Assembly: GCA_001515955.1 (NCBI GenBank)
Contig: LOES01000251.1
Span: 1-10,839, forward strand
DNA length: 10,839 nt
Reading direction: 5' to 3'
Source of the DNA: Clostridia bacterium BRH_c25
Lineage (GTDB): Bacteria; Bacillota_A; Clostridia; Lutisporales; Lutisporaceae
Shown: in pieces, positions 1 through 6,771 of the stretch
Layout: each line of letters begins with the position of its first letter
Numbering within the stretch: the first letter of the stretch is position 1
Notes under the pieces: model-generated
The model's database searches: none
Told to the model about the DNA's origin: nothing
The model's input: the letters and a program-made list of their open reading frames with translations, nothing else
Translations under genes and position numbers: made by a program

Positions 1-76
1 TCCTCAATAGCTCAGTCGGTAGAGCATGCGGCTGTTAACCGCAGGGTCGTTGGTTCAAGTCCAACTTGGGGAGCCA
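1..76 (+). tRNA. tRNA-Asn (anticodon GTT), CCA encoded
   Basis: A complete cloverleaf is visible. The 7-bp acceptor stem pairs TCCTCAA (1-7) with TTGGGGA (66-72) with one G-T wobble. The D arm is GCTC/GAGC, the anticodon stem is TGCGG/CCGCA with loop CTGTTAA, and the T arm is GTTGG/CCAAC with loop TTCAAGT. The anticodon GTT lies at 34-36 and reads asparagine codons AAC and AAU. The discriminator base is G (73) and the 3' CCA (74-76) is encoded in the DNA. The gene begins at base 1, so its promoter and any upstream tRNA cluster are outside the window. A long hairpin follows 14 bp downstream. Confidence 0.97.
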
Positions 77-90
77 TTTTATTTTAGAAA

Positions 91-146
91 ATTAAAAAAG
101 GTATGATGATTTATTAATTCTAATAAATCATCATACCTTTTTTAAT
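91..146. terminator. 26-bp perfect hairpin, likely bidirectional terminator
   Basis: Bases 91-116 pair without mismatch with 121-146 around a 4-base loop (ATTC, 117-120). The arm edges are an A-run (94-99) and a T-run (138-143), so the transcript from either strand has a stem followed by U's. It sits between the tRNA-Asn gene on the plus strand and the stop codon of the convergent GntR gene at 165-167. That is where a shared terminator for two converging units is expected. The stem is longer and more AT-rich than a typical rho-independent terminator. Confidence 0.85.
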
Positions 147-164
147 GTGTATACCTTATTACTT

Positions 165-854
165 CTAGCATCCCAGATCAGTAATGCCTCTTTTTATATG
201 ATAATACATGGCAAGAGCCGCACCATCGGCATCCCGCTGCTCAATGAAGTGGGCGATATTGCGATGGTTGGTCAGAGCGTTTTTAATAGAACGTTCATGG
301 GTTCCAACATATACAGCCGTATTGATGGCATCGCTTATGGAAGCCTCAATAGCGGGCAGCATCAGCTCAATTACGTTGTTGTGTGTTGCTTTTGCAATGG
401 CCGCATGGAATCGCTGATCGGCGGCTGCATACGACTTGCCGGCTAATATAAGTTCTGCAGCCTTCTGCTCACATTCAATGATTTCCCGGATTTCCTCATC
501 ACTTGCACGTTCCACCACCAGACGCACATTAGCAGGCTCCAGAATCAGACGCATCTCAAACCAGTTATGTACCAATTTCTTTTTATCCTCTATATAAGAA
601 ATGCCGAAGGGATCATTTTGTGCACCCGGCTGTGCTGTAACAAATGTTCCGCGCCCACGGTCTATCGTAAGCACACCGTTTGCAACAAGCGTCTTCACAG
701 CCTCGCGTATTGTTGTCCGGCTGACACCCAGTTCTTCGGCCAGTTTATGCTCGTTGGGCAGCTTGTCGTTGGGCTGATATTTTTTTTGCAAAAAAATCAT
801 ATCGCTGATTTGGTTAGCAACGTTTTGCGAAATGGGAATGAAACCGTTAGCCAT
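165..854 (-). CDS. GntR-family transcriptional regulator, FadR/FCD subfamily
   Basis: Predicted 229-residue DNA-binding repressor of the FadR (FCD) branch of GntR proteins. Residues about 8-75 form the winged helix-turn-helix; the segment LPNEHKLAEELGVSRTTIRE (32-51) and the wing GRGTFV are typical. The C-terminal FCD ligand domain (about 90-225) shows the family hallmarks FEMRLILEPA (99-108), D146 and H150 in DQRFH, H197 and H219. In FCD proteins the Asp and His residues bind a metal that helps hold a carboxylate ligand. The start at 854 is chosen because AAAGGGAGA lies 7 bp upstream. An in-frame ATG at 914 falls inside a large inverted repeat and lacks a comparable site. It is divergent from the methyltransferase-dehydratase-TRAP operon, so control of that operon by a carboxylate inducer is the likely role. 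The exact ligand cannot be read from sequence. Confidence 0.93.
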   Translation of the reverse strand: MANGFIPISQNVANQISDMIFLQKKYQPNDKLPNEHKLAEELGVSRTTIREAVKTLVANGVLTIDRGRGTFVTAQPGAQNDPFGISYIEDKKKLVHNWFEMRLILEPANVRLVVERASDEEIREIIECEQKAAELILAGKSYAAADQRFHAAIAKATHNNVIELMLPAIEASISDAINTAVYVGTHERSIKNALTNHRNIAHFIEQRDADGAALAMYYHIKRGITDLGC

Positions 855-890
855 TCTATTTCTCCCTTTATAAGTTTGTATTTCACTTAC

Positions 891-982
891 GCGTTTTGCA
901 GTAAGAAATTCCACTACTTTTGCTGCCTCTCTCGTGGATAACCACGATCGGACGCAAAAGGGAATTTCTAACCGTAAAACGC
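891..982. repeat. 92-bp nested inverted repeat in the gntR leader
   Basis: The outer arms 891-912 and 961-982 match at 19 of 22 positions as an inverted repeat. Inside them CTTTTGC (917-923) faces GCAAAAG (954-960), and the centre is a perfect hairpin CGTGG-ATAA-CCACG (933-946). The whole folds as one long imperfect stem-loop with two internal loops. On the minus strand it lies between the likely gntR start of transcription and the gntR ribosome binding site, so it would be in the 5' untranslated region. It could be an mRNA-stabilising or regulatory structure, or a decayed small inverted-repeat element. No coding sequence was recognised in it. Confidence 0.75.
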
Positions 983-988
983 TTCATA

Positions 989-1005
989 ATTATACAGACA
1001 TTATA
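989..1005 (-). promoter_or_regulatory. Putative gntR promoter: two TATAAT -10 boxes
   Basis: On the minus strand perfect TATAAT hexamers occur at 1005-1000 and 994-989, upstream of the GntR gene. No convincing -35 element was found at the right distance for either, so the assignment rests on the -10 boxes and position. Use of the nearer box would start transcription near 982, the outer edge of the long inverted repeat. The upstream box overlaps an operator-like motif (997-1009), which would fit autoregulation. Confidence 0.45.
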
Positions 1006-1009
1006 CCAC
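997..1009. promoter_or_regulatory. Degenerate copy of the GACATCATACAAC motif at the gntR -10
   Basis: GACATTATACCAC matches the 13-bp motif that occurs twice exactly at 1125-1137 and 1189-1201 in 11 of 13 positions. It covers one of the two gntR TATAAT boxes. If the motif is the operator of the divergent FCD regulator, this copy would mediate negative autoregulation. The chance of a coincidental match is raised by the AT-rich context. Confidence 0.4.
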
Positions 1010-1050
1010 ATACATTTACAAAATCCAGCATTTAGTTTTTGTCAAGTCGG

Positions 1051-1076
1051 GTTGTAGTATCTCTTTGTATGATTTT
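1051..1076. promoter_or_regulatory. Two adjacent weak, inverted copies of the operator-like motif
   Basis: In the opposite orientation the motif reads GTTGTATGATGTC. GTTGTAGTATCTC (1051-1063) and TTTGTATGATTTT (1064-1076) each match it in 10 of 13 positions and lie end to end, 11 bp upstream of the -35 box of the rightward promoter. They may be weaker binding sites that help cooperative binding or looping. With this degree of degeneracy in AT-rich DNA they are suggestive only. Confidence 0.3.
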
Positions 1077-1087
1077 GCACAAAACCG

Positions 1088-1116
1088 TTGACAGTACCTT
1101 GAAAAAAGAATAAAAT
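1088..1116 (+). promoter_or_regulatory. Sigma-70 promoter of the methyltransferase-dehydratase-TRAP operon
   Basis: A perfect -35 box TTGACA (1088-1093) is followed after exactly 17 bp by TAAAAT (1111-1116), a 5 of 6 match to the -10 consensus. Transcription should start near 1123, which is the first base pair of the operator-like repeat at 1122-1137. This leaves a leader of about 150 bases before the first start codon at 1276. It is the only strong rightward promoter seen between the regulator and the operon. Confidence 0.8.
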
Positions 1117-1121
1117 TTGAT

Positions 1122-1137
1122 TAAGACATCATACAAC
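1122..1137. promoter_or_regulatory. Operator-like repeat, copy 1 (at the transcription start)
   Basis: The 16-base sequence TAAGACATCATACAAC is repeated exactly at 1186-1201. The copies lie in the same orientation 64 bp apart, about six helical turns. This copy begins 5 bp after the -10 box and covers the predicted transcription start, so a bound protein would block initiation. The core ATCATACAA (TTGTATGAT on the other strand) resembles operators reported for several FadR-branch regulators of organic and sugar acid catabolism. Binding by the adjacent regulator is inferred. Confidence 0.7.
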
Positions 1138-1185
1138 GTTACTAAGCGGTTCTTTCGAAAAACAGTTTTACCTTAATTAAACCGG

Positions 1186-1201
1186 TAAGACATCATACAA
1201 C
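1186..1201. promoter_or_regulatory. Operator-like repeat, copy 2 (in the leader)
   Basis: This is the second exact copy of TAAGACATCATACAAC, lying in the transcribed leader about 65 bp past the predicted start and 74 bp before the methyltransferase start codon. It could act as an auxiliary operator, by roadblock or looping with copy 1. The rest of the leader (1138-1275) contains a small TTTCGAAA-centred dyad (1149-1163), but no recognised riboswitch or attenuator. Confidence 0.65.
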
Positions 1202-1275
1202 ATTTAGCCTCCTATGAAGTATTACAACCTGATCAAGCTGTTTCAAATTGATAAGGATGGAGGAAGATAAAAATA

Positions 1276-2004
1276 ATGAAAAGCTTTTCTTGGCAATATG
1301 ATGAGATGAAACAAGTGGGGGTCGATTACACTATCTCAAGTGAAGTTGAAGGCTACGACGAACGAATGGCAAAATTACGGGACATTAAAAAGGAAACAGA
1401 CAATACCATTAGTCTACTTAGTATAGGACCCGAGGATACAGTTGTTGAGTTTGGAATTGGAACCGGAGAGTTTACCAATGAGGTAGCACAACATTGCAAG
1501 AGAGTCATTGCGATTGATGTGTCTGCTAATATGCTTGAGTATGCGAAGCAAAAGAGTAAAGAGGGGAGAATACACAATATTGACTTTAACCAAGGTGGAT
1601 TTTTAACCTACCAACATTTAGGGGAACCTGTAGATATTGTGATTACTCAACTGGCTTTACATCATCTTCCAGATTTTTGGAAGTTAATAGCTTTAAAAAG
1701 GATATTCAATATGCTTAAAGAAGGTGGGATCCTTTACATAAGGGATACAGTTTATTCCTTTGATATAGATAATTATCAGCAATTTTTTAACCAATGGATA
1801 TCCGAGACTCTTATATTAGCGGGAGAGGAACTTGCATGCGATATTGAAACTGCAGTAAGAGAGGAATTTTCTACTTGTGATTGGATAATGGAAGGGTTGT
1901 TAAAACACGCCGGCTTCACAATTCATAAGGTGAAATACAACCAAGGCTTTCTTGCCCAATATATTTGCAAGAAAGATCAGGGAGAAATGTCGAACTTAGC
2001 ATAA
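1276..2004 (+). CDS. Class I SAM-dependent methyltransferase
   Basis: A 242-residue Rossmann-fold methyltransferase of unknown substrate. Motif [13 protein letters not shown] (56-67) forms the SAM-binding glycine loop. D81 in [12 protein letters not shown] (79-90) is the acidic residue expected to bind the ribose. [16 protein letters not shown] (119-134) and [12 protein letters not shown] (146-157) are the later motifs of methyltransferase 11/25-type proteins. No membrane segment or metal-binding cluster is seen, so it should be cytoplasmic. The start is supported by GGAGGAAG 9 bases upstream. It is first in the operon, 40 bp before the dehydratase start. Its base composition is clearly AT-richer than the dehydratase (stretches of about 27-43% against about 57% GC in hand-counted 60-base samples). 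Recruitment from elsewhere is possible. A carboxylate, sugar or small metabolite could be the acceptor; nothing in the sequence decides. Confidence 0.88.
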   Translation: MKSFSWQYDEMKQVGVDYTISSEVEGYDERMAKLRDIKKETDNTISLLSIGPEDTVVEFGIGTGEFTNEVAQHCKRVIAIDVSANMLEYAKQKSKEGRIHNIDFNQGGFLTYQHLGEPVDIVITQLALHHLPDFWKLIALKRIFNMLKEGGILYIRDTVYSFDIDNYQQFFNQWISETLILAGEELACDIETAVREEFSTCDWIMEGLLKHAGFTIHKVKYNQGFLAQYICKKDQGEMSNLA

Positions 2005-2044
2005 CAAATTATATTACATGAATTTGAAATGGAGGGAGAATAAA

Positions 2045-3706
2045 ATGAGAAGTGATCAAATGAAAGCAGGCATAACCAGAATTCCACACAGATCGCTGTT
2101 CAAGTCACTGGGACTGATGGATGAAGAGATCCGCAGACCAATGATCGGAATCGTAAATGCACAAAATGACATCATTCCGGGGCACTTGCACCTGGATGAC
2201 ATCACAGATGCGGTTAAGGCCGGAGTTCGAATGGCGGGTGGAACACCTTTCCAGTTCCCCACAATCGGTGTTTGTGACGGTATAGCAATGGGACATGACG
2301 GTATGAGATATTCTCTGATCAGTCGTGAGCATATTGCAGACTCTGTGGAAATTATGGCAATGGCGCACCCTTTCGACGCGCTGGTGTTCGTTCCAAATTG
2401 TGACAAAATAGTACCCGGTATGCTGATGGCTGCATTGAGATTGAATATTCCCAGCATATTTGTCAGCGGAGGTCCTATGATGCCGGGTTATTATAACGGC
2501 AAAAAGCTGACGGTTTCAAATGCATTTGAAGCTGTAGGTGCAGCAGGGGCTAATAAAATCAGCGCAAAGGATGTTGTGGAGATAGAAGATTATTCCTGCC
2601 CAGGCTGTGGTTCCTGCGCAGGTATGTTCACAGCAAACTCCATGAATTGCATGACGGAGGTAATCGGTCTCGGCTTGCCCGGCAATGGTACAATACCTGC
2701 TGTCAATGCAGCTCGCATCAGACTTGCCAAGGAAGCGGGCATGAAGATAATGGAGCTGCTGGAGAAGAATATACGTCCTCGGGATATCGTGACTTCGGAT
2801 GCGCTTCATAATGCGCTGACTGCAGATATGGCCTTGGGCTGCTCAACAAACACCGTGCTGCATCTGCCCGCAATAGCACATTCTGCCGGTGTTAAAATCA
2901 GTCTGGAAAATATCAATAAGATCAGCAAGGCAACACCTCATCTGGTCAAGCTCAGTCCTGCCGGTACGGATTGTTTAATGGATCTCTGGCAGGCCGGCGG
3001 TCTTCCGGCTGTACTCAAGGAATTGAATGAATACGGCCTGCTCCGCTCTAACTGCATGACGGTAACAGCCAAGACTGTTGCTGAAAATATCAAGGATGCC
3101 TCGGTGAAGGATTCACAGGTCATCAGAACCCGTGAGAATGCATACTCCCCTGATGGCGGGCTTGCAATACTTTGGGGCAATCTGGCACCGGACGGTGCTG
3201 TGGTCAAGAAGGGTGCTGTACTGCCTGAAATGATGGTGCACAGCGGCCCTGCCAGGGTATACAACAGCGAAGAGGAATGTATGGAGGGGATCATGTCCGG
3301 CAGGATCATGGCAGGAGATGTAGTTGTCGTCCGCTATGAAGGCCCAAAGGGCGGTCCAGGCATGCGTGAAATGCTTACACCGACATCTGCAATAGCAGGC
3401 ATGGGTCTGGACAGCAGCGTTGCATTAATAACAGACGGCAGGTTCTCAGGTGCATCCAGAGGCGCGTCAATCGGACATATATCTCCCGAGGCTGCTGCCG
3501 GTGGCTTGATAGGCATTGTTGAGGAAGGCGATATCATCAGTATCGACATTCCCAACAACAAGCTGGAGCTTATGGTGGATGAGGAAATCATTGCGGCACG
3601 AAAGGCCAGGTTTGTGCCTTTGGAGAAGCCTGTGCCCAACGGATATCTCAAGCGCTACCGCAAATTAGTGACATCTGCCAATACAGGTGCAATATTTGAA
3701 GAGTAA
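2045..3706 (+). CDS. ilvD: IlvD/Edd-family dehydratase (dihydroxy-acid or sugar-acid dehydratase)
   Basis: A 553-residue iron-sulfur dehydratase, the usual length for dihydroxy-acid dehydratase. The family removes water from 2,3-dihydroxy acids to give 2-keto acids. Visible hallmarks are PGHLHL (45-50), NCDK (118-121), [18 protein letters not shown] (185-202), LPGNG (211-215), [11 protein letters not shown] (378-388), DGRFSG (464-469, with the probable catalytic Ser468) and the C-terminal [11 protein letters not shown]. The PGHxHL form, rather than PCNxHL, is that of E. coli IlvD and is not a defect. C119 and C191 are the expected cluster ligands. The start at 2045 has GGAGGGAG upstream; an ATG at 2018 lacks a site. 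No other branched-chain amino acid gene is nearby. It lies between a methyltransferase and a TRAP transporter under a GntR regulator, so a catabolic role on an imported sugar acid is at least as likely as valine/isoleucine synthesis. Confidence 0.92.
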   Translation: MRSDQMKAGITRIPHRSLFKSLGLMDEEIRRPMIGIVNAQNDIIPGHLHLDDITDAVKAGVRMAGGTPFQFPTIGVCDGIAMGHDGMRYSLISREHIADSVEIMAMAHPFDALVFVPNCDKIVPGMLMAALRLNIPSIFVSGGPMMPGYYNGKKLTVSNAFEAVGAAGANKISAKDVVEIEDYSCPGCGSCAGMFTANSMNCMTEVIGLGLPGNGTIPAVNAARIRLAKEAGMKIMELLEKNIRPRDIVTSDALHNALTADMALGCSTNTVLHLPAIAHSAGVKISLENINKISKATPHLVKLSPAGTDCLMDLWQAGGLPAVLKELNEYGLLRSNCMTVTAKTVAENIKDASVKDSQVIRTRENAYSPDGGLAILWGNLAPDGAVVKKGAVLPEMMVHSGPARVYNSEEECMEGIMSGRIMAGDVVVVRYEGPKGGPGMREMLTPTSAIAGMGLDSSVALITDGRFSGASRGASIGHISPEAAAGGLIGIVEEGDIISIDIPNNKLELMVDEEIIAARKARFVPLEKPVPNGYLKRYRKLVTSANTGAIFEE

Positions 3707-3739
3707 ACAGGAAATAGTACTGTTATAAAAGACGATTTT

Positions 3740-3767
3740 ACTGCCTTGTGCGGTTGCATGGGGCAGT
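3740..3767 (+). promoter_or_regulatory. Intra-operon stem-loop between dehydratase and dctP
   Basis: Bases 3740-3751 pair with 3756-3767 over 12 continuous base pairs, three of them G-U, around the tetraloop GGTT. A short A/T extension follows beyond one mismatch. No U-run follows, so it is unlikely to be a classical terminator. Hairpins in this position, just ahead of the gene for an abundant binding protein, commonly act as mRNA processing or stability elements that raise expression of the downstream gene. That role is inferred here. Confidence 0.55.
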
Positions 3768-3793
3768 CAAATATAATTGAGGAGGAGAAGAAT

Positions 3794-4819
3794 ATGAAAA
3801 AATTACATCGTTTTATGATCGTAGCAATGACACTGGTTATGGTATTCAGTCTGGCTGCTTGTGGACAAAAGCCGGCTCCCGCTGCTGAGTCACCTGCTGC
3901 TGAGACCCCTGCTGAAGCAGTTGTCATCAAGCTGGGTACCACTGTTAATGAGCAGGACAGCTTCCAGATTGCAGCGGAGAAATTTGCTGAACTGGTAGCA
4001 GACCGCACAAATAACGCTTACAAAATCGAAATCTACCCCAATGGTGCATTGGGCGATGAACGTACCATGCTCGAAAGCATGCAGATGGGCACCCTTGACA
4101 TGGGCATCATCACCAGTGGTCCTTTTGTGAACTTTGCACCTGAGATGGGAGTTCTGGACATGCCCTTCCTGTTCAGCAGCAACGAGGATGTATATAAAAT
4201 ACTTGACGGTGAAATAGGCAAAGAATTGCTTACCAAGCTGGAAGCTGCACAACTCAAGGGTCTTGCTTATGCAGAGAGAGGCTTCCGAAACCTGACCAAC
4301 AGCGTTCGTTCTGTTGAAAAAGCGGCTGATATTGCAGGCTTAAAGGTTCGTGTTATGGAGAACGAAGTTTATATCTCCACCTTCGAATCCCTGGGTGTCA
4401 ACACAGTACCGATGGCATGGGCTGAAGCACTGACTGCCCTGCAGCAGGGTACAATTCAAGGACAGGAAAATCCGGTTAACGTTATTCATTCTTTCAAGCT
4501 CTGGGAGTCACAGAAACATGTTACAATGACACGCCACGCTTATGCGGCCGCGCTTATAACCATGAGTCTTGATAAATTCAACAGCTTGCCTGCAGATGTG
4601 CAAAAGATATTCACTGATGCTGCTCAAGAAGCTGCTGAATATGAACGTGACTGGGTAGCACAGAATGAAGAGAAGCAGATGGAGGATTTGGAAACAAACG
4701 GAATGGAAATAGTTAAAGAACCGGATGTGGAAAGCTTCAAAGCAGCTGTTTCCAAAGTATACGAAAAGTATCCCCAGTATAAAGAATATCTTTCAAGAAT
4801 TGAAGCAGCTCTTAAATAA
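3794..4819 (+). CDS. dctP: TRAP transporter substrate-binding lipoprotein (DctP family)
   Basis: A 341-residue extracytoplasmic solute receptor of a tripartite ATP-independent periplasmic transporter. Residues 1-22 are a lipoprotein signal with lipobox LAAC, and Cys23 is the predicted lipid anchor, as expected in a cell without a periplasm. An Ala/Pro-rich linker (about 27-42) precedes the binding domain. Family features are KLGTTVNEQDSFQIAAEKFA (46-65), PNGALGDER (82-90), DMPFLFSS (122-129), GFRNLTNS (163-170), KVRVMEN (184-190) and GTIQGQENP (219-227). Arg186 is at the place where DctP proteins hold the ligand carboxylate. The ligand is probably a carboxylate or sugar acid; the sequence does not say which. 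The start at 3794 follows a strong GAGGAGGAG, whereas an in-frame ATG at 3746 would lie in the hairpin and precede no signal peptide. Confidence 0.95.
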   Translation: MKKLHRFMIVAMTLVMVFSLAACGQKPAPAAESPAAETPAEAVVIKLGTTVNEQDSFQIAAEKFAELVADRTNNAYKIEIYPNGALGDERTMLESMQMGTLDMGIITSGPFVNFAPEMGVLDMPFLFSSNEDVYKILDGEIGKELLTKLEAAQLKGLAYAERGFRNLTNSVRSVEKAADIAGLKVRVMENEVYISTFESLGVNTVPMAWAEALTALQQGTIQGQENPVNVIHSFKLWESQKHVTMTRHAYAAALITMSLDKFNSLPADVQKIFTDAAQEAAEYERDWVAQNEEKQMEDLETNGMEIVKEPDVESFKAAVSKVYEKYPQYKEYLSRIEAALK

Positions 4820-4830
4820 ATAACCATAAA

Positions 4831-4838
4831 GGGGGGGG
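4831..4838 (+). promoter_or_regulatory. G8 homopolymer serving as the dctQ ribosome binding site
   Basis: Eight consecutive G's follow ATAAA and end 9 bases before the ATG at 4848. This is the only purine-rich stretch available as a Shine-Dalgarno for DctQ. It decides the start: the ATG at 4839 abuts the G-run directly and could not use it. A run of this length is prone to slippage, which would change spacing but not the reading frame. Confidence 0.6.
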
Positions 4839-4847
4839 ATGTGTTCC

Positions 4848-5342
4848 ATGGCAGTTGCAAGAGCAATCAATAAGGCAAGTGATTTGGTGGACAAAGCGTG
4901 CTGTGTAATTGTAGTAGTATTATTAGCAGGTATGGTATTGGTCACATCCGCACAAATCATCTGCCGAGTGTTCTTCAGTGCTCTTTCGTGGAGCGAAGAG
5001 GTAGCCCGCTATCTCCTGGTTTGGTCAACCTTTATAGGAGCAGGCTGCGTCTATAAAAAAGGAGGGCATATTTCAGTACTGGTTGCACAGGAATTGTTAC
5101 CGTCCAAGCTGCGCAAGCCGTTGCAGATTCTGGTACATGTTCTGTGCGGTGCCTTCTTTATGCTTGCCGTATACTATGGCTTCAAATACACGGGTAAGCA
5201 GGGCACTCAGCTTTCTGCGGCTCTTCGCATACCCATGAGCCTGATGTACATGGCGATACCCGTAGGCAGTGGCGTGATGCTGGTGCATGCATTTAATGCA
5301 ATCATACAGATTTTTGTTGCAAAGGAGGTGGCGGAACAATGA
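4848..5342 (+). CDS. dctQ: TRAP transporter small membrane subunit (DctQ family)
   Basis: A 164-residue integral membrane protein with four predicted helices at about residues 17-38, 53-68, 92-113 and 130-152. The motif SWSEEVARYLLVWSTFIGAG (47-66) followed by GGHISV (72-77) is the signature of DctQ, where the conserved Trp/Glu/Arg region lies at the start of the second helix. DctQ pairs with the large subunit DctM in the sodium-coupled carboxylate carrier. The start at 4848 is preferred over 4839 because of spacing from the G8 tract. The stop overlaps the start of dctM by four bases (ATGA), so the two membrane subunits are translationally coupled. Confidence 0.93.
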   Translation: MAVARAINKASDLVDKACCVIVVVLLAGMVLVTSAQIICRVFFSALSWSEEVARYLLVWSTFIGAGCVYKKGGHISVLVAQELLPSKLRKPLQILVHVLCGAFFMLAVYYGFKYTGKQGTQLSAALRIPMSLMYMAIPVGSGVMLVHAFNAIIQIFVAKEVAEQ

Positions 5343-6601
5343 CGGCATTGTTATTCTCTGTATTCCTGGTGGGACTTATCATAGGCATACCGATTGCCTT
5401 TGCCATCGCAATTGCTGCTGTCACTGTGCTGATCAAGGGCGATGTAAACCTGCTTATCATAGTGCAGCGTATGTTTGCCGCCACCGATTCCTTTCCGCTT
5501 ATCGCGGTACCTTTTTTCATACTGGCAGGTGATTTGCTTGCCCGTGGTGCTATGTCACAGAAGCTGGTTACCTTTGCAGAGTCACTTCTTGGAAGAGTAA
5601 GGGGAGGCCTCTCTGTAGTTTCGGTAGTAGCAGGCATGTTTTTTGCAGCTATCTCCGGCTCTGGGGCCGCGACTACTGCTGCTGTCGGTGCCACACTGAT
5701 ACCGGAGCTAAAAAAACGCGGGTACAAGGAGGATTCCTCCACCGCACTCATTGCGTCTGCAGGCTGTATCGGAGTAGTTATTCCGCCTTCGGTGCCAATG
5801 GTGCTGTATGCGGTAATTGCCGATCAAAGCGTGACTAAGCTATTCAAAAATGGATTTTTGCCCGGTATTATGATGGGAGGCGTTTTGATAGCCATCTCCC
5901 TTCGTCAGGCATACAAATACAATTACCCAATGGGTACGGTATTCTCATGGAAGAATGTCTGGACAACCTTCATGCAGTCCATATGGGGACTTTTAATGCC
6001 GCTCATTATCCTGGGAGGTATATTCTCGGGCTATTTCACACCTTCTGAAGCGGCAGCAGTAGCAGTGGTATACTCAATGCTGGTTTCGATGTTTCTGTAC
6101 CGTGACCTTACATTGAAGGATATAGGTAAAATCATGCTGGGCAGTGCAAAAACCTCTGCCGTTATCATGATTATAATCGCATGCAGCGGTATATTCGGCT
6201 GGGTGCTTGCCAACTGGAAGATACCCGAAGCAGTTGCCCAGGGGATACTATCCATTTCTTCCAACAAGTACATTATTTTATTCTTGATTTCAGTCATTAT
6301 ATTAATTGCGGGTATATTTATGGAAACATCCTCGGCAGTTATTTTGCTTACACCTGTATTCCTGCCGCTGATAAGAATGTTGGGCGTTGATTTGGTACAT
6401 TTCGGTATAATATTTACGGTGGGTATCTCCATAGGTATGGTTACACCGCCGGTTGCAATCAACCTATTTGTCGGCTCAAGCATCACCGGTTTGCCGATAG
6501 AGCGGATAGCCAAGGCTGTGGTGCCTTATCTGATTGGCTTGATTGTGATGTTCCTGATATATATCTATTTGCCATTATTGATTCCCTCACTGATATTTTA
6601 A
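5339..6601 (+). CDS. dctM: TRAP transporter large membrane subunit (DctM family)
   Basis: A 420-residue polytopic membrane protein, the usual length for DctM, which contains the transport path and is driven by sodium or proton gradients. Hydrophobic segments fill the length, consistent with about 11-12 helices and re-entrant hairpins. Conserved motifs are FFILAGDLLARG (59-70), the first-repeat hairpin SGSGAATTAAVG (106-117), GVVIPPSVPMVLY (145-157), and in the second repeat METSSAVILLTPVFLP and GMVTPPVAINLFVG. The ribosome site AAAGGAGGTGG lies inside the end of dctQ and the starts overlap by ATGA. It is the last gene of the operon and is followed by a strong terminator at 6633-6671. It should work with the DctP and DctQ proteins encoded just upstream. 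Confidence 0.95.
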   Translation: MTALLFSVFLVGLIIGIPIAFAIAIAAVTVLIKGDVNLLIIVQRMFAATDSFPLIAVPFFILAGDLLARGAMSQKLVTFAESLLGRVRGGLSVVSVVAGMFFAAISGSGAATTAAVGATLIPELKKRGYKEDSSTALIASAGCIGVVIPPSVPMVLYAVIADQSVTKLFKNGFLPGIMMGGVLIAISLRQAYKYNYPMGTVFSWKNVWTTFMQSIWGLLMPLIILGGIFSGYFTPSEAAAVAVVYSMLVSMFLYRDLTLKDIGKIMLGSAKTSAVIMIIIACSGIFGWVLANWKIPEAVAQGILSISSNKYIILFLISVIILIAGIFMETSSAVILLTPVFLPLIRMLGVDLVHFGIIFTVGISIGMVTPPVAINLFVGSSITGLPIERIAKAVVPYLIGLIVMFLIYIYLPLLIPSLIF

Positions 6602-6632
6602 GAAAACGTAATTCAAAGGATTTTCATACTTG

Positions 6633-6671
6633 AGATATAAAGCGGCACATTGTCGTTTTATATCTTTTTTT
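6633..6671 (+). terminator. Rho-independent terminator of the TRAP operon
   Basis: Bases 6633-6647 pair with 6651-6665 over 15 bp including two G-U pairs, around the loop CAT. A run of seven T's (6665-6671) follows directly. It lies 31 bp after the dctM stop codon. This closes the transcription unit and separates the operon from the DUF4015 gene. Confidence 0.9.
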
Positions 6672-6771
6672 GTTGTTATTTTATAAACCGTTTGTTAATA
6701 TTATTATAGTAAACTACATAATTTAAATGAGATAATGAAAAATTGCTGTGAAGCATAAAGGAGCATAAGTG

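Noticed and set aside
147..446. Open frames on the plus strand across the GntR gene (147-446, 208-417, 567-941)
   Set aside because: They lie antisense to a well-supported regulator, lack ribosome binding sites and show no recognisable protein family.
855..914. Longer GntR protein starting at 914
   Set aside because: The extra 20 residues come from the inverted repeat. The ATG at 854 has a good ribosome site, and family proteins start near the helix-turn-helix.
1138..1275. Riboswitch or attenuator in the operon leader
   Set aside because: The leader is about 150 bases, but I could recognise no conserved riboswitch core and no terminator/antiterminator pair, only the second operator-like repeat and a small dyad.
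2177..2194. Apparent loss of the first iron-sulfur cysteine (PGHLHL instead of PCNxHL) in the dehydratase
   Set aside because: E. coli-type IlvD proteins also carry PGHxHL, so this marks a subclass and not a broken enzyme.
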